64,000 nucleotides of DNA from Marthasterias glacialis (GCA_911728455.2 OU452230.1:11964438-12028437); one strand, 5' to 3'. Numbered from the stretch's first letter, positions 1 to 12,773 are shown. Program-made: numbers and translations. The notes: a model not told the origin generated them from the letters alone.

Positions 1-2715
1 GAATTCATACCCAAGGTCTTGTGTTCTGAGTAATTTATGTGTGCATAGGTCAGGCAGTTGTACAAGCAGTCAATGATTAGGCACCCAGGCAAACTAATCT
101 GTGACCATCAGCCCCACTGCCTGCACACTATGTAATTAAGGAGATTGGAAAGGTTGTGCAAGCCACAGCTAGTTTACCCCATGAATAATGCAAACTTCTC
201 TTTTATGTCTCTGTGTACAAGAAAGTTATCTCCTAGCGCCTTGCAATGCTGCTGCGCCACTGTTATTGCATCAGCTCTGTAGGTGTACACTACATAGTGT
301 ATTTGTACATGTACATTATTACATCGTACTTGTACAGTGATTTGTATGGCTCCACCCCCTTCCAGTGATCACCAACCAATCAGAGTCAAGCCCATGGACA
401 GGCAGTGGTCTGCATCTGCCTGTGCGAAACTACGGACTGGAATTATCAGGCTGAGGCCGTTTAACACTACGTGTACTGCAGTGTGCACATGCCCTCTCGT
501 ACTGGGAGTGTTTTTTTTTTCTTTCTTTCTATTTCTCCCTTTCTTGGGTTTTGAAAGGTTTCAAGCGAGGGTTCTGGCTTTGTGTTTTTGGAGGAGTGGA
601 GTGATTCAGACAGATATGGATGAGTCACAGGGATACAAAAGTTGCAGTTCTATTCCCAAAGAGAAATCTGAGCAATATTATTACAAGGATTGGGTGAACA
701 GAGCTCCGGCAAAAAAACAAGAAACAGATGTACACGTCTGGTATTTTTAAAGATGCCTTCCCATATCAGGATAATGTCATTAAATATTACAAACTCATCT
801 GTGACTGGAACAATTGTCTGTTGTGGAGGGAAGAGGGGGAGGGGGAGTTCAATTTATATGGAATTCTATAATTTAATGTTTTTGTTAGATTTCAAGACAC
901 ACACCAGGTTTGTTTCAGATAATTTAATGCCTGTAAAAGGAGAGTAGGAGTGTTTTTTTTAAGACAGCGACCTTACTCAGGTGGAAAGCCAGTGGAGGCG
1001 TTCACATTTACAAGAGACTTGGGGATAGATTGCCTTTTTTTTTCCCACAATTTTTATAAGTTGATTTTTTTGTTTCCCTATTTCCCACTTCAGAACTGCT
1101 CATTCTGGCGTTTCTCTGGCTTTACATATCCTAAAACGAGGCTGTATTTTAAAGTAGTAGACAATGCCCTTCCCACGTGCTCCTGCCTTCTTGATGGTAT
1201 AGGCCATGGCTTTTACTGGTGTTTTGAGAATTGATTTTTAATTGATTTCCCATCTGACGTCCTTGGTACTTCACTTCAAATGACAGCATCTGACATCATT
1301 CAGAGGGATTGAGCAAAATTTGGTGTCAGCTGAATTTAAAAATGTATCAAATAACTACTCAAAATCTGGCTGGATTCAACTGTAGATGCAAACAATTTTT
1401 TTCTTCCTCTCGATTTTATGATGCTGTTGAAGACATAGAAAAGGAATTGGTAATTATTGGGGAAGGGGCAGGGGGACTGATGACAAATACAATCTGAATC
1501 TCTCTGTCTCTTAAGGTTTTTTTGGGTGGTGAATAAAGACAAATTGACTACAGCGACCTCCAGGTTTACGAGCCAGTGCCCTGTGTTCCATTGGAAATAC
1601 TGTTTGAAGTCAAGGAAACAGCATTTGATTTATCTTGCAAAGAAGAAACTGGTAACAGAGAAAATGCCATTCACTTTGCATTGTTGTGACTGGTACCCCA
1701 TTATCGATTTTGCTTAAAAGCTGTCAAAGCAATGTGTTCTTGCTCAACATGAGTATGGGCCTAGAAAAGCTTTTTATTAAGAGCTGATACTTTTACATTT
1801 TTTGTAAAAGTGCCTGTCATTTAACAGCCATAGCAGAAGTTGCTTGATTCGGATGCAGCCTCAATCAAAATAAACACATAGCAGTGTCATTGAGGTCTAA
1901 TTCTACCTCCATGGTAGTGTGCTATGGTAAATTATCACTCCCTCTTTCCTAAAAAAAAAAAAAAAAGGTGACACCGAGTTTGATGTCATTTTTACATGTT
2001 AGTGATTTATGTATTTCGTGAAAAGTCAAAGAGTCCGACTAAACTTTTTCTAAAAAAACAGTAAGGTACCAGACCTTTAAGGGGAAAGCTTACCATTGGG
2101 TTTTGGAAGAGGAAGACACATTCCCACCCTTGAGTTGTCAATAAACACACCACACAACCAACCTGTGATTGTAGGGTGTTGAAGAGCAAACTTCTTGACT
2201 ATAGATGGAAATAGTTCTCTGGAGGATTGGTACCGGTGTGAACTTTATAATCAGTGAGCTTTCAGATTGAAACTGAATCTTTTTTTTATTTTTTTATTTT
2301 TTTAATTTAAATCCTGTACTTTGACTTTAATGGGTAGGGGTTTTGTCTTTGTCTTTGTAGCTGACATCCAAGGCCTTTTTGCACACGGTCAATAACAGCT
2401 AGTAATCTATAACATTGACCTGAGCTGTATTCTCCTTGAGATGTGATTATTGAATTTGATGCATAGCCTCATGAATTGCATAGATTTGTTTAAGAATATT
2501 GATGAATTCATTAATCTTTGTCTGACCTTTTTTTTTTTTTTTTTTTCTTTTTTTTTTTTGTATCCTGGGCCTATTTATAAATCAAATTGGTTTATTTAAA
2601 GATGTATCTACATCGTTTTTGGCAAGGGATCTTTTGGGGGTCGCTTGTAAAAAAAATTGTTGTCAGAACATCTTAAAAAGGTAGAATACAGGATTGGTAT
2701 TCATCAATTGTTTTA
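1..2715. other. Non-coding upstream sequence
   Basis: AT-rich with homopolymer runs (poly-A near 1951-1966; poly-T near 2528-2561). Frames such as 337-750 are low-complexity or have no family resemblance. No gene, RNA or defined transposon was recognised. Confidence 0.6.
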
Positions 2716-3005
2716 TTTATTAGTATCGATCTGAATCTTAGTGATGATGAAGTTCATACCAGCACCAATCTTGCTTAGAAATCTTTCTGTCTGAAATACT
2801 GTCAATGTCATGAAAATAGAATTTGAAGACCCCCATTCTAATTTCGGTTGTAACAACCAAAATTGTATTTTTACGAACAATGTTTTTACACGCTGAAAAG
2901 AGTGCACAGTTTTTCACTATTTTCTCCTGACTCGGGAAAAGAGTATATCACACAGAGTAAGAACACTGCACTATCAGCTTTACCAATCCTCTATTTTACC
3001 TTTAA
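2716..3005 (+). repeat. Dispersed repeat, copy A
   Basis: Aligns by eye over its whole length to 44262-44570 in the same orientation. Shared blocks include AGAAAATAGAATTTGAAGAC-like, TCACTATTTTCTC, and AACACTGCACTATCAGCTTT followed by ACCAATCCT. Divergence with several indels indicates an old interspersed repeat. No terminal repeats or coding capacity are clear, so the class is unknown. Confidence 0.75.
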
Positions 3006-5461
3006 GTTTTTAAGAGGCGCCACTTTGCTGTGTGGTGTTTGTAAATCAGATAAAATCCACAATTTATAAAGGGTGAAAATAATTACTTACAAGTTAGTAA
3101 TTCAAGTAATAGCTGTCAGATTTTTTTTTAATTGTTAAATAACCCTATATATAATCCCCCTTTTTCGATTGGGGACGGTGATTGCAATTTTGAGATTAGG
3201 AATATTTTATTGAATTTTCTGTCTTTGAAAATAAATAATTTTCAAAAGGTTAGTGCTGTTACATTGCAGATGAAGAGAAGGAGTTCTACCTTTAATTGTT
3301 TTAACTTTGTATTTAACTATGTTTAACTATCTTAAAATTTCCAGAAGTATTTTGTGTTTTTTTGTATCAGGTTTGTGTTGTTTTGGATGTATAAACATTT
3401 CTTTGAGTGTTGTATTAGTCAGAAAAACAAAAATCAAAAACAAATGTGCACAAATATTTACCAAAAGGAGTGCAGGTTTAGTTCACTCTGTTTGAAATTC
3501 ATCAAATTCTGAGAAGTATTGCAAATATTGTTCTGACCAATTCCCAATTTAGAATTTGCATTCATCAATAACGCAGTTATTAAACATTATCATGGCCATC
3601 AGCCTCAAAAGTATTAACAAGATATAAAGATAAATGGGGAATTGGGGGGGGTGGTTGGGGGGAGCACAATAACAATAAATGTTGCATCATGCCGGTACTA
3701 CAATTTCAATCTGGAGAGAGCAACTTTACTCGGCAAACAATTATACGGCTCAGTCAACATCGGCAATCAGACGGCGTGCCTCTCTGTCGTAATTACGGTT
3801 CATGGAGCATGAAGAAAATGGCCGGCCAGGGTGTTTGAATTACATGCCTTGCCTTAAATGTCATTCACAGTTCCCTCGCCTTCTCCGTCTTATTACACTC
3901 TCTCCCTCCGCACATCTCTCCTATCTCTCTCTGTGACTCGGATATTACTGAAATTACAAGCTTTCAGAGTCTATCGACTCAGCGTTAATGCATAGCAAAT
4001 TGATATATTGGCTGATTATTGCGGGAGGACCTGTGCAGGCCCTAAATGAAGTCTGATCCAAACGGTTGTCCTAGGCAACAGGATTATGTCCTGCGTTGGT
4101 TGGGGAGAGTGTGCGCGGGAGGCGTGAGAGGATGTTATCAGCTTATGGCAGCAATATTTATGTCAATAATGCATGCATGGTGCCATGGTACACCAGAGTG
4201 AAGGCTCATATCATTTCTTTTTGTTTTTCTGTGTGGATGTATTTTTTTCATTTTTTTATTTTTTTATTTTTTTTTATTTTATGTGATGGCCTTCAGCTGA
4301 TAAGGCTTGCAAAGGTTAATGAAGCAATCTTAGGTAGGATCTATGGTGTAGTTGACAACACAAATATGGCGATGGCTTTGTGTTTAAAGGCACGCACTGC
4401 CTTTGTGTAAACCACTTATTGGCAATCGAGTGTACACGAGTGATGCATGTATAGGGGAATGGTAATACAATAATGTCAAATATCACTGATACTAATGGCG
4501 GAGGGTTATATTAATCTCCATTTTGAACAGATGTTTGTTGACTGTTTGGGTACATTTCCGTGTGTGAATATTTGAATTGTTATAGGCCTAAGTAGTCATA
4601 GCTCTAAGATCATCAATATGAGACAATAGAGCAGGGGCGTACATAACTAATTAGCCTACTCACTAAGACAAATAATTCCCAATAAAACAGACTTGATGTG
4701 ATGTTGCTGTTTTCCCTTGTATGGAAACTACATAAGTTTCCACCTCTACAAAGTATGTGTTTTTGTATACAAAAATCCCCCCTCCCACCATAAGCAAAAA
4801 AAATGTTTTGCAGTTTAATGGAAAACATGTCTTTAAAGTAAGATTGTATGACAGAAGCTTTAAAAAAAAAAAACATGGCAGTTCTTTTCTTAGTAAATGT
4901 CATTCCATGCTTGCTTTCAAATTGACCATAATATAGAACGCGGTTCCTGCCGCTAATTGCAGGAAGCAACCTGGCCTCTCGTCATGGGGCAAGTTCAGTG
5001 GTCTTGCGGTTGAAACATCTGCTATAGAATGTGGAATGTCAAAGGTCGGGTTCCCACCTGAGGTGCCTGGTGGATTTATCACAAAGGACTCCGGAGCAGA
5101 ATCCTGAATTAGTAAAGGGCAAGTTCCTAATACTAATAATTTATTATATCAGGCGCATGATGAGCGAAACTAAATTAAATCCTTGATATCCAATATAAAC
5201 CACCAATTATATTAACTGAATTTCACAATTTTGTCAAATGGAATCACTTTATTTGAGGTCTTTAAAACAGATTGTTTTACGTTACTTGTGAAGTTGTTTG
5301 TTTTTTCATATTTTTTTTTTATTTGAAGGCCCCAAATGACCAGTTTGCCTCATGGGTTACAAATTAATCGTAATTAAAGATGTTTCTTGTCTTCTAATGT
5401 GTTTTTTTTTTTTTTTTTTGTAAATTCAGTATAATTTGTGATTGAATAAAGTTTTTAAAAA
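3006..5461. other. Non-coding upstream sequence with one high-complexity block
   Basis: Mostly AT-rich with T runs. About 3690-3900 is notably balanced, with several CpG and no repeat signature (a GGCCGGCC at about 3820), and could be a regulatory block, though this cannot be shown here. A degenerate tRNA-like segment is noted separately at 4998-5065. Confidence 0.5.
4998..5065 (+). repeat. Degenerate tRNA-derived fragment
   Basis: Contains GTGGTCTTGCGGTTGAAACA followed by ATCTGC and, about 30 bases on, AAGGTCGGGTTCCCACCTGA. The arrangement resembles the D arm and T arm of a Glu/Asp-type tRNA head. It also resembles the minus strand of the palindromic element near 22540-22620 (ATCTGCTCTAGAATGGCAAA). 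Too decayed to be a tRNA; probably a SINE remnant. Confidence 0.4.
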
Positions 5462-5514
5462 GTCAGTCAATCAATCAATCTATTAGTCAATCAATCAATC
5501 AATCAGTCAATCAA
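5462..5514 (+). repeat. (AATC)n microsatellite
   Basis: About 50 bases of TCAA/AATC tetranucleotide repeats with a few substitutions (GTCAATCAATCAATC). Confidence 0.9.
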
Positions 5515-6754
5515 GAATACAATACCAAGCAGTTATAAATCACCCTTATGGATATGTGTGGTTCAGATTTGCATATCTTTCTATGAATAGTGACAAAATC
5601 CTTTTTTAAGGTTTTTATTTAAACGAATCATAACAAATGTTGCGGCTTACTATGTCGTTTCTTTTTTCCAAAACATAAACACCAGTTGTAATGAGGATTT
5701 TTTTGTTATAGAATATTAATGGATTAACTCTTTTAATTTCTGAATATTTTTTTAACTATTCCTTTAATTATTAAAAAGCACAATTCTTTCATGGTCAACC
5801 CGAGGAACTAAAAATATGCCCTTTTTGAGGAACTGAACTGAATGAAAATGTGGCGTAAATAAGAGTCTCTGTGGTTGGCGCCAGAAGATTTATCCCAACA
5901 TATTCACAGTCATGGAGTTTTGAGGGTATGAGAAAGTAATTACTCCTCATGTCAGATGTAAGAATTTGTCCGGAGAGATGACGGCAGCGTCTTGCTGCTT
6001 GAGTTGGTCAATTGACATAATGCAAGATTTGTAGGCTGCTTCTAGTTTTGTCAAAGTGACGAAGGGGCCACACGTGTCGGTAAAATCTCTGATCAGATTA
6101 TAATTTCTGGGCTAATCCAAAGTGATTAGTTGTCATTCTTTATTTCATAATGTGAGGCCTGGACGTTGACTCATAAATATCAAGTCACAGTTAGTTTAAA
6201 TTTTCATGTTTAATCATTGATGCATAATATATAGAGCCTACTTCGCTGTTTTTTTGTTTTTTTTTTAAACACCCCCTACATTTTACTCTGGGCTGCCTCT
6301 GACTTGTCCAATTATTTAAAATGGATAGATAATTATATTCACCCAGTTGGTATAGATGGTAGACCCGTTGAACTGACATCATGCTACTGCCTGCCCATGG
6401 TCTGGCATTTGGGGAGTCAAAATTGCACGCAAACAAAAGGTGGCACCTAATGTGCGCACCCCACAGTACCGTAACACACACGGAATCTGACTCCTAAACT
6501 GGCGCAACTAAGTAAACAAGATTTACCGTGGGTAATGACATCAGGTCAATTGGATCATTAGGTACCATCTACATTGGATATGAAGCACTCATGTTCAGGA
6601 AAAACGATGACTGGGTAATACGCAGTTAAACAAGTTACATCGCAAAGACAACTTTCCTGTAATAAAAGGCATGCAGTAATCAAGAAACCCCAAAAAGGAG
6701 CTGCCATTTTGGCATAAATTTACATGTTATAATAATTGTGAAACACTAAAGATG
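5515..6754. other. Non-coding upstream sequence
   Basis: About 5860-6140 is balanced and repeat-free and ends in a GGCTAATCC / GTGATTAG pair reminiscent of homeodomain (Otx/bicoid-type) sites. This is only a motif observation. No gene was seen. Confidence 0.45.
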
Positions 6755-7195
6755 TGGGCCCAATTTCAACACGGCTGTCAAAATGATATGCCCCTTTCAT
6801 ACTAGACGACTTCCCCAGGAAATTCCTGGGTAATTTTGGTTGACCTTTTCACTTTTGAATCACTAACCCTGACAAACTCCTGGGAAAGAACCATTTCCCG
6901 GGAAATAGCTACCCCTGCTTGGGAGTAGGGTCAAGTGAGATCTTGAGTGTGCAGTTTCCTTGGAAAATTGCATCAAGTGTGAAACGAACATGGGGTGGGG
7001 TTGATATACCCCAGGAATTTCCTGGGGTTTTATTTCCTGGGAATCGGCTCGGTAGTGTGAAAAGGGCTTATTATGTCAAAATACTAGGGTGCCATTGTCA
7101 ACAATGTGATGACTTGGTACTATAGTTACTAGTAACCTGTTTCTGCTAAGCATGATTTTTCCATGCTTACCTTGGTCATGAAATTGGGCAAAGAG
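6755..7195. mobile_element. Old snap-back element with ends GGGCCCAATTTCA / TGAAATTGGGC
   Basis: Left end GGGCCCAATTTCAA (about 6757-6770) and right end CATGAAATTGGGCA (about 7178-7191) are inverted repeats. The right half includes CTGCTAAGCATG-type sequence typical of a common inverted-repeat family of invertebrate genomes. It is interrupted by a younger MITE at 6785-7073. A related half-element follows at about 7310-7386, with AAGCAGAAAATG / CATTTTCTGCTTA-type self-complementarity and the end ATGAAATTAGGCCC. Confidence 0.6.
6785..7073. mobile_element. Non-autonomous DNA element (MITE) with candidate 9-bp target duplication
   Basis: 289-bp element with imperfect terminal inverted repeats: left GCCCCTTTCATACTAGACGA region, right TAGTGTGAAAAGGGCTTA. 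Internal CCAGGAAATTCCTGGG (about 6815) and CCCCAGGAATTTCCTGGGG (about 7008) are palindromic. TGTCAAAAT occurs immediately on both sides (6776-6784 and 7074-7082), a candidate target-site duplication. No coding capacity. Confidence 0.7.
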
Positions 7196-7390
7196 TGTTG
7201 TCAAGTCAACACTGATATGGTGCCATCTTTTTATTAAAGATACTTGAGGTTTTTTTGTTTTTTTTGTGCATGGATGGAAGGAAGGGCTCCTGGACAATCT
7301 GTGACCTGGTATACTCCTTATTTTTGTTAAGCAGAAAATGTTTAAGCAATGTTTTCTGCTTAAGCAGCTCTATGAAATTAGGCCCTGCAG

Positions 7391-9859
7391 GTCGTAATTT
7401 TGGTGCCCCCACAAACCATCTTAATGAGATTATACTCCATTCTAATAATGCAGTTCTTCAAATGCTATAGATATTTGCAATCACTGAAAATTTGTATGTT
7501 GTTTTCCTAAAACTTCAGTCGTCACTGTCAGGAGAATAGGCTATTTTGTGATAGTGCTTGACGCCAGGGAGTTCCTAAAAATACTTCTTGCTAATTATGT
7601 AGCTTATTACCAGCTAATTACTTCAAACAAAGAGATTTTGTTTTTTTCATTTTCTGAATTTTGAAGGGCAATTTGGAAGCCGCACATCAGCAGATGCTGC
7701 GTGCATCATCACAGCCAAACACAACAAGAAAAATCCGCATCACTCTTGCTGTACAAATATAGGCATCGTGCGCAGATGATGTTCGTCTGATATTATTCAG
7801 ATTGTTCTGAATATTGGGTGATTCATGGCGATCACCCAGCATCCCGCTCAAACCACAAAAAAAAAACATACGCATTGTTGATCTACCTGTTATACCGTGT
7901 ACACATGTGGATTTCTGTTTCACTGTTTGGATAGTTGTAGCTGTGGTGGTGGGTAGGGAGCCCGGGACAATGCCTTGCATACACTGAACAATATGCTGTC
8001 TGTGACTGGAAAATTGTTGAACTCCAGTATAAAATACTGTGTGCATATCTAAAAAAAAAAAATTTTTAGCTGGATCATTTCACAAGGGTTGTCGTTGCTA
8101 GTTTGAGAGGGTGGGGGAAAGATGGGGGGCAGGTACACATGTTTCATTATGCATCCCTCAGTTATAGAAATTAGTCACTGTTGTCCTAACTGGTAGTGGT
8201 ATTATTGTAGAGAAACATGTTTTTAATTTCAGATCTGGATTTTAGTGGGTTTTGATGTGGGGGGGGGGGGAGTTAGGAAGGAACCATACCGCTATTACAT
8301 TATGCATTTATCACACCCACTCATTTTAGATTCCAAGCAGCACATACTGGGCACCATATCAAATATCCACCTCTGATCCAGATTACGCTCTGCGAGTAAA
8401 CCAGCCGCCTGACGCTCCTGAATCAATCGCGATTCGCTCCACAGAGCAAACACAACTAGAAAGCCGTTAACGACAAGCGGCTCTCTAATCCAGCAATGTA
8501 TGGAAAGCCACGTAGGCAGCGGTGTCCTCCCGCAGGCACCACAGGGAGCGCGTAACACAAGCAGCTGTCTTGGACAAACACAGCAAAATAAGGTCGCTCC
8601 CTGGAAGAAGCAGATCAGGGGCCGAAAACAAACCCATGGTTGCCTGTAAGCCTATCTTGTGTATATATAAATCACCGAGAGCCGTAATGTAATAGCGTCA
8701 CCCCAAGTGTTACAGTTTTTGATTGCTTTTCGCGGGACTGATCTGCGCTGACCCAGATAGATAATAGCTCAGCCATAGTGCTCTTTCTGCCCTCCCTGTT
8801 TTCCCTGAGCTCATTTTCTTGAAGGCAAACGTGAATTTTCATTGTCACAGACCCCAGCGTACAGAACAGAAAAATTGGGGGGTGGGGGGTGATTTACCAC
8901 CAGACACCCTCCCAACTTTCTAATTCCAAAAAAGACTTCAATCATTTTTGGATTTTTTCTTTATAAGGGGGGGCGAGGGTTGCAACTTGAATGTGCAGGG
9001 ACAAAATAAAACGCGGTAACATTTTGGATTGTTTCTTCTCCCAAATTGAAGGAGTAATTTTCGAACAAAATATTTGCAGAATGTTATGATTTTGTTTTAC
9101 GAACCATGTAAAAATAAGAATAAAAGAATAGACTCATTTTATCGCGTGCCTTGCAAAGCAAGAGAAACAAGCACAGAGCCTTGATTGTACAATACAAATT
9201 TAACAAAACATGTGGTTGTTTAATAGTTTATTGAAAACATAACTTCCATTTTTTCCTCCTTTTTTTTCCCCACACTTTGTAAAAAAAAAAAATTGGTATT
9301 GAAAACTTTTCCGAATACCAACGCAATACCACCCCTTTAAGATGTAGAGTTTTTGTTTTGTCTTGTTTGTAACCTTTTAAAAAATAATGCTGTGTAATCA
9401 TTGGTGCTCCAAAAGCAAGTAAATTGGGACAACAGTCTAGCAGGCACCTCCTCATCTGTGATGCTTGACTGCGTACGCTGAACAAGCATCCACCACTGCG
9501 TTGCCATGGCGATTCCGCTTAATGCATTCAGGCGCACAACAAAAAGTCACATTGTGAGTTATTAAACTCTGCCACTTTGTGCATTTTAAATCCATCAATT
9601 GTCGCAATGAGAACTCCAACCATTAAGCAACACCTATACAAATGTATCAGGGCACGCACCATTGGCTTGCTGTAACAGCATCAAACGTAATTTGCTATCT
9701 GGCGAAGATGAAGACAATTTCTGCAGGTTTTTCTTTTTTCTAAAGTGCTGCGCTAAAAGAATCCCAGACCAAATCAACAAATTGATCGAGTGGACATTTT
9801 TATTGCACATGTAATCAGCCATAAAATATCATGGACATGCGTTTTATATTTTTGTACTT
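7391..9859. other. Non-coding upstream sequence
   Basis: Includes a G-rich patch at about 8255-8272 and a balanced, CpG-containing repeat-free block at about 8300-8830, a candidate regulatory region. The open frames are short and have no family resemblance. Nothing else was seen. Confidence 0.5.
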
Positions 9860-10017
9860 TTTCATTGTATTTATTTATTATTATTTTTATTATTATTTTT
9901 ATTTTTATTTTTATTTTTATTTTTATTTTTTTATTTTGTTTTTTATTTTTATTTTTATGTTTTTTTTTAAATTTTTTTATTTATTTTCATTTTTTATTTT
10001 TATTTTTTATTTTTTTG
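9860..10017 (+). repeat. T/A-rich (TTTTTA)n-like tract
   Basis: About 150 bases built from TTTTTATTTTTATTTTTA-type units with drift. It leads directly into the GGTT minisatellite. The Phe/Ile/Tyr-rich frames across it are artefacts. Confidence 0.9.
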
Positions 10018-10055
10018 GGGGAAGTATTGAAGACATGGGGCATGCAGGATATTGT

Positions 10056-10551
10056 TCGTTGGTTGGTTGGTTGTTAGTGGTTGGTTGATTGGTTGCATGG
10101 TTGCTTTGTTGGTTGCTTGGTTGCTTGATTGGTTGCTTGGTTACTTTGTTGGTTGCTTGGTTGATTGGTTGGTTGCTTGGTTGCATGGCTGTTTGGTCGG
10201 TTGCTTGGTTGCTTGGTTGCTTGGTTGCTTGGTTGGTTGATTGGTTGCTTGGTTGCTTGAATGGTTGTTTGGTTGCTTGATTGCTTGATTGGTTGTTTGG
10301 TTGCTTGATTGGTTGCTTGGTTGCTTGGTTGCTTGGTTTCTTGGTTGGTTGATTGGTTGCTTGGTTGGTTGATTGGTTGATTAGTCGGTTGCTCGCTTGC
10401 TTGCTTGCTTGGTTGCTTGGTTGATTAGTTGGTCGGTTGGTTGGTTGGTTGGTCGGTTGGTTGGTTGGTTGGTTGAATGATTGGTTGGTTCGTTGCTTGG
10501 TTGCTTGATTGCTTAGTTGCTTGGTTTGCTTGGTTGGTCAGTTGGTCGGTT
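10056..10551 (+). repeat. GGTT/GGTTGCTT minisatellite (about 500 bp)
   Basis: Long imperfect tandem array of 4- and 8-base units (GGTTGCTT, GGTTGATT, GGTTGGTT). The + strand is almost purely G/T with scattered C and A. No terminal repeats or coding role; the Leu/Trp/Val/Gly-rich frames are artefacts of the repeat. Confidence 0.95.
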
Positions 10552-11617
10552 TATTTCCACTCCCACGTAAATAGCACACATAACAAACATGGTTTTGGAG
10601 AGAATAATAAATGAGGGTCATCTTGAAACCCATGGGGCTTGTAGTGATAACCCTAAGAAGGTGCCAATGAAGGAGTGGATATAATTGGGCAAAACTAATT
10701 TCTTTTTTTTTCTTAATAGATTATGAAATGCTCTAGTGATCAAGAAGGCATGCTGACATGTTCAGGCCAGAGACATTGTAAAGTTTCTGCTCATCGCATT
10801 ATTAAATTTAAAATAGAGCGTTTGAAGATAAAAATAATTGTTCCACATTGAAAATAATTTTTCAGGGACCTTGGTCACGTTTTTGTCTCTCGCTGCGTGA
10901 CATTGACGTTTCTTTTCAATTTGTCCCAACTTATCCCTTAATATCCGTGCTTAACCAGCAGGATTGTTTGATGTTTACCACAGGAGGTAGAGCCTTGCTT
11001 TTTAAAAAGAGTACATTTTGCCAAATCCTGCACAGCTTCGCATTAACATCATCAAATTAAAAAAAACAACATGTGAAAATTCGTCATATACTGGATGGTC
11101 ATGTTGTTGACTAAACGGCACATGCAATGGTTGTATGCATAATCATCGTAATGTAATTGTTGTATTTTCCTCTGTTGATCTTTTATCCCGAATGCAAATT
11201 CAACCATTAGGTCTAATACTCTAATGTTCATAAGTCCTGATGGAATGGTTAAAAGGTTCTCTTGCATGGCAAGTTGTATTTTTTTTTTATTGTTGCATAT
11301 TAATTCAGTCACTACATTTACTGAAAAAGGTGGAAGTACTTTGAATGGGAGTGTTTGGAGCTAAAAGTAATTTAGTTTTATTACTACCAAATTCAAGGCC
11401 ACGTTTCAATTGTCTGATTTAATATTGTCAGTTACTGGAATTCAGGGCAGACCCTGCATGCAGTTCATGCCAATTTATCAGTTAATCAGCCGGTCAGTAA
11501 TTGGGTAAACGTTGAAGCTTTCAACTAGGCATTGTGGCATTCCTACTTTACAGGTTTTTTTAGTGAACTGGTTTATGCTTCCATTTTTTTTTTTTTTTAA
11601 TCACTACGGTTGTTAAA
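10552..11617. other. Non-coding upstream sequence
   Basis: AT-rich unique sequence without recognised repeat, gene or RNA. Confidence 0.5.
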
Positions 11618-12040
11618 CACTGTGGCAAAACTAGGATAAAGTTTGTTTTTTTGTTTTTTGTTTTTTGCAGGGGGGAGGGGGGCACAAGGGGGTGCACCAT
11701 TTTTCCTAAGGGGGCACTTCTGGCCAATTAAAACTCTAGTTTCCGTTTGCATTTTTCCTAAACAAGCCCCTTTTCAGTGCCCTTGGTATGCCGTGTACTA
11801 TTTTTATAAGAGAATCTGAGGTAGAGGAAAAAGCAAATATACATTGTCTGCCTGTGAATAGAAAAGTAGTTTTAAAAACATTGAAACTACTACTAATACT
11901 ACATGTAAGCTTATAAAATGTAACATTTTATTGTGGTATTTTTAATCTCCAAAGTCCAGATTACAAATGGGGAGAAGGGGGGGGGGTGCACAGACATTAA
12001 GGGGGGGGGCACACGTGCCCCCTTTATTTAAGCCACTGTG
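11618..12040. mobile_element. G-rich element with short TIRs and TAAA duplication
   Basis: Ends CACTGTGGC (11618-11626) and GCCACTGTG (12032-12040) are inverted repeats, flanked on both sides by TAAA (11614-11617 and 12041-12044). The interior has G-tracts with GGGGCAC motifs near both ends (about 11670-11725 and 11970-12025). The layout resembles the G-rich elements at 29778-29968 and 42697-42929. Non-autonomous; family uncertain. Confidence 0.6.
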
Positions 12041-12120
12041 TAAACAGGTAAATATCTCTTGATATTTTACATTTACCAAGATTTAGGTGCCACCATTTCC
12101 CAATAGTTTCGCAATGGGTC

Positions 12121-12395
12121 TGTCTTTGGGACACTAGGGTACAGCAGCCCTGTCGGGTAATTTTTCATTGTTCTTTGTCCTGAGCATGCACCCATTTCCT
12201 AAAACAATGAGTTTACCTGGTACAACTGCTGTGCCCCAACTATAGAATCAGCCCAACTATAGTTGGGCCCTGGACCAACTGCAGTCGGGCCAATTCTAGC
12301 TATAGTTGGGCCACCTCAACTTTCTTTAAGCCGATTCTATAGTTGGGGCAGAAAGTCTACTGCCACCAAGCCTTCCAGAAAGTCTCCCATGAGTA
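12121..12395. repeat. Inverted-repeat element copy 1, interrupted by a nested palindromic insert
   Basis: Left part CTTTGGGACACTAGGG... and the middle (TGAGCATGCACCCATTTCC, AAAACAATGAGTTTACC) align with the reverse complement of the 41517-41650 copy. The right arm is broken: after ACAACTGCTGT comes a roughly 118-bp insert (12233-12350) with ends GCCCCAACTATAGAATC / GATTCTATAGTTGGGGC. The arm sequence then resumes as GTCTACTGCCACC...AAAGTCTCCC. The insert contains the perfect 18-bp palindrome GCCCAACTATAGTTGGGC (12251-12268). Confidence 0.6.
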
Positions 12396-12773
12396 TTCCG
12401 AGTTGGAGATGAAGGTTTCAATTAGAATATTGATACATCCCAATGGGGGTAGTTAAGTGTTAACAGACTGATGTGTGTTACTAAGGTAGAAGGTGTTGCT
12501 TGCACCCATTGCCCCACAACGGGAGAAAATTAATACCTTCATAGGGAAATGGGGGTTCCAAAATGATGAGTGAAGTAGTTTAGTTACTACAAACTTATGA
12601 ACGAGGTGTTGTTTCAACCACCAGTTTAGATGCATGTATTTTACTTGATAATGAACATGAGCTTGTGATACATTCACGTTCAAGTAATTGCGCAAAAAGG
12701 CATGCATCTAACACTCTCTATAAGCCTATTACTCTTTGGGATATGTGAGTAAGCATGAAAGTGTATCCCAATG

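Noticed and set aside
337-750. 137-residue open frame
   Set aside because: Composition shifts along its length, includes a T-run-derived Phe/Leu stretch, no known motif.
10052-10280. Leu/Trp/Val/Gly repeat protein frames
   Set aside because: They are translations of the GGTT minisatellite in several frames.
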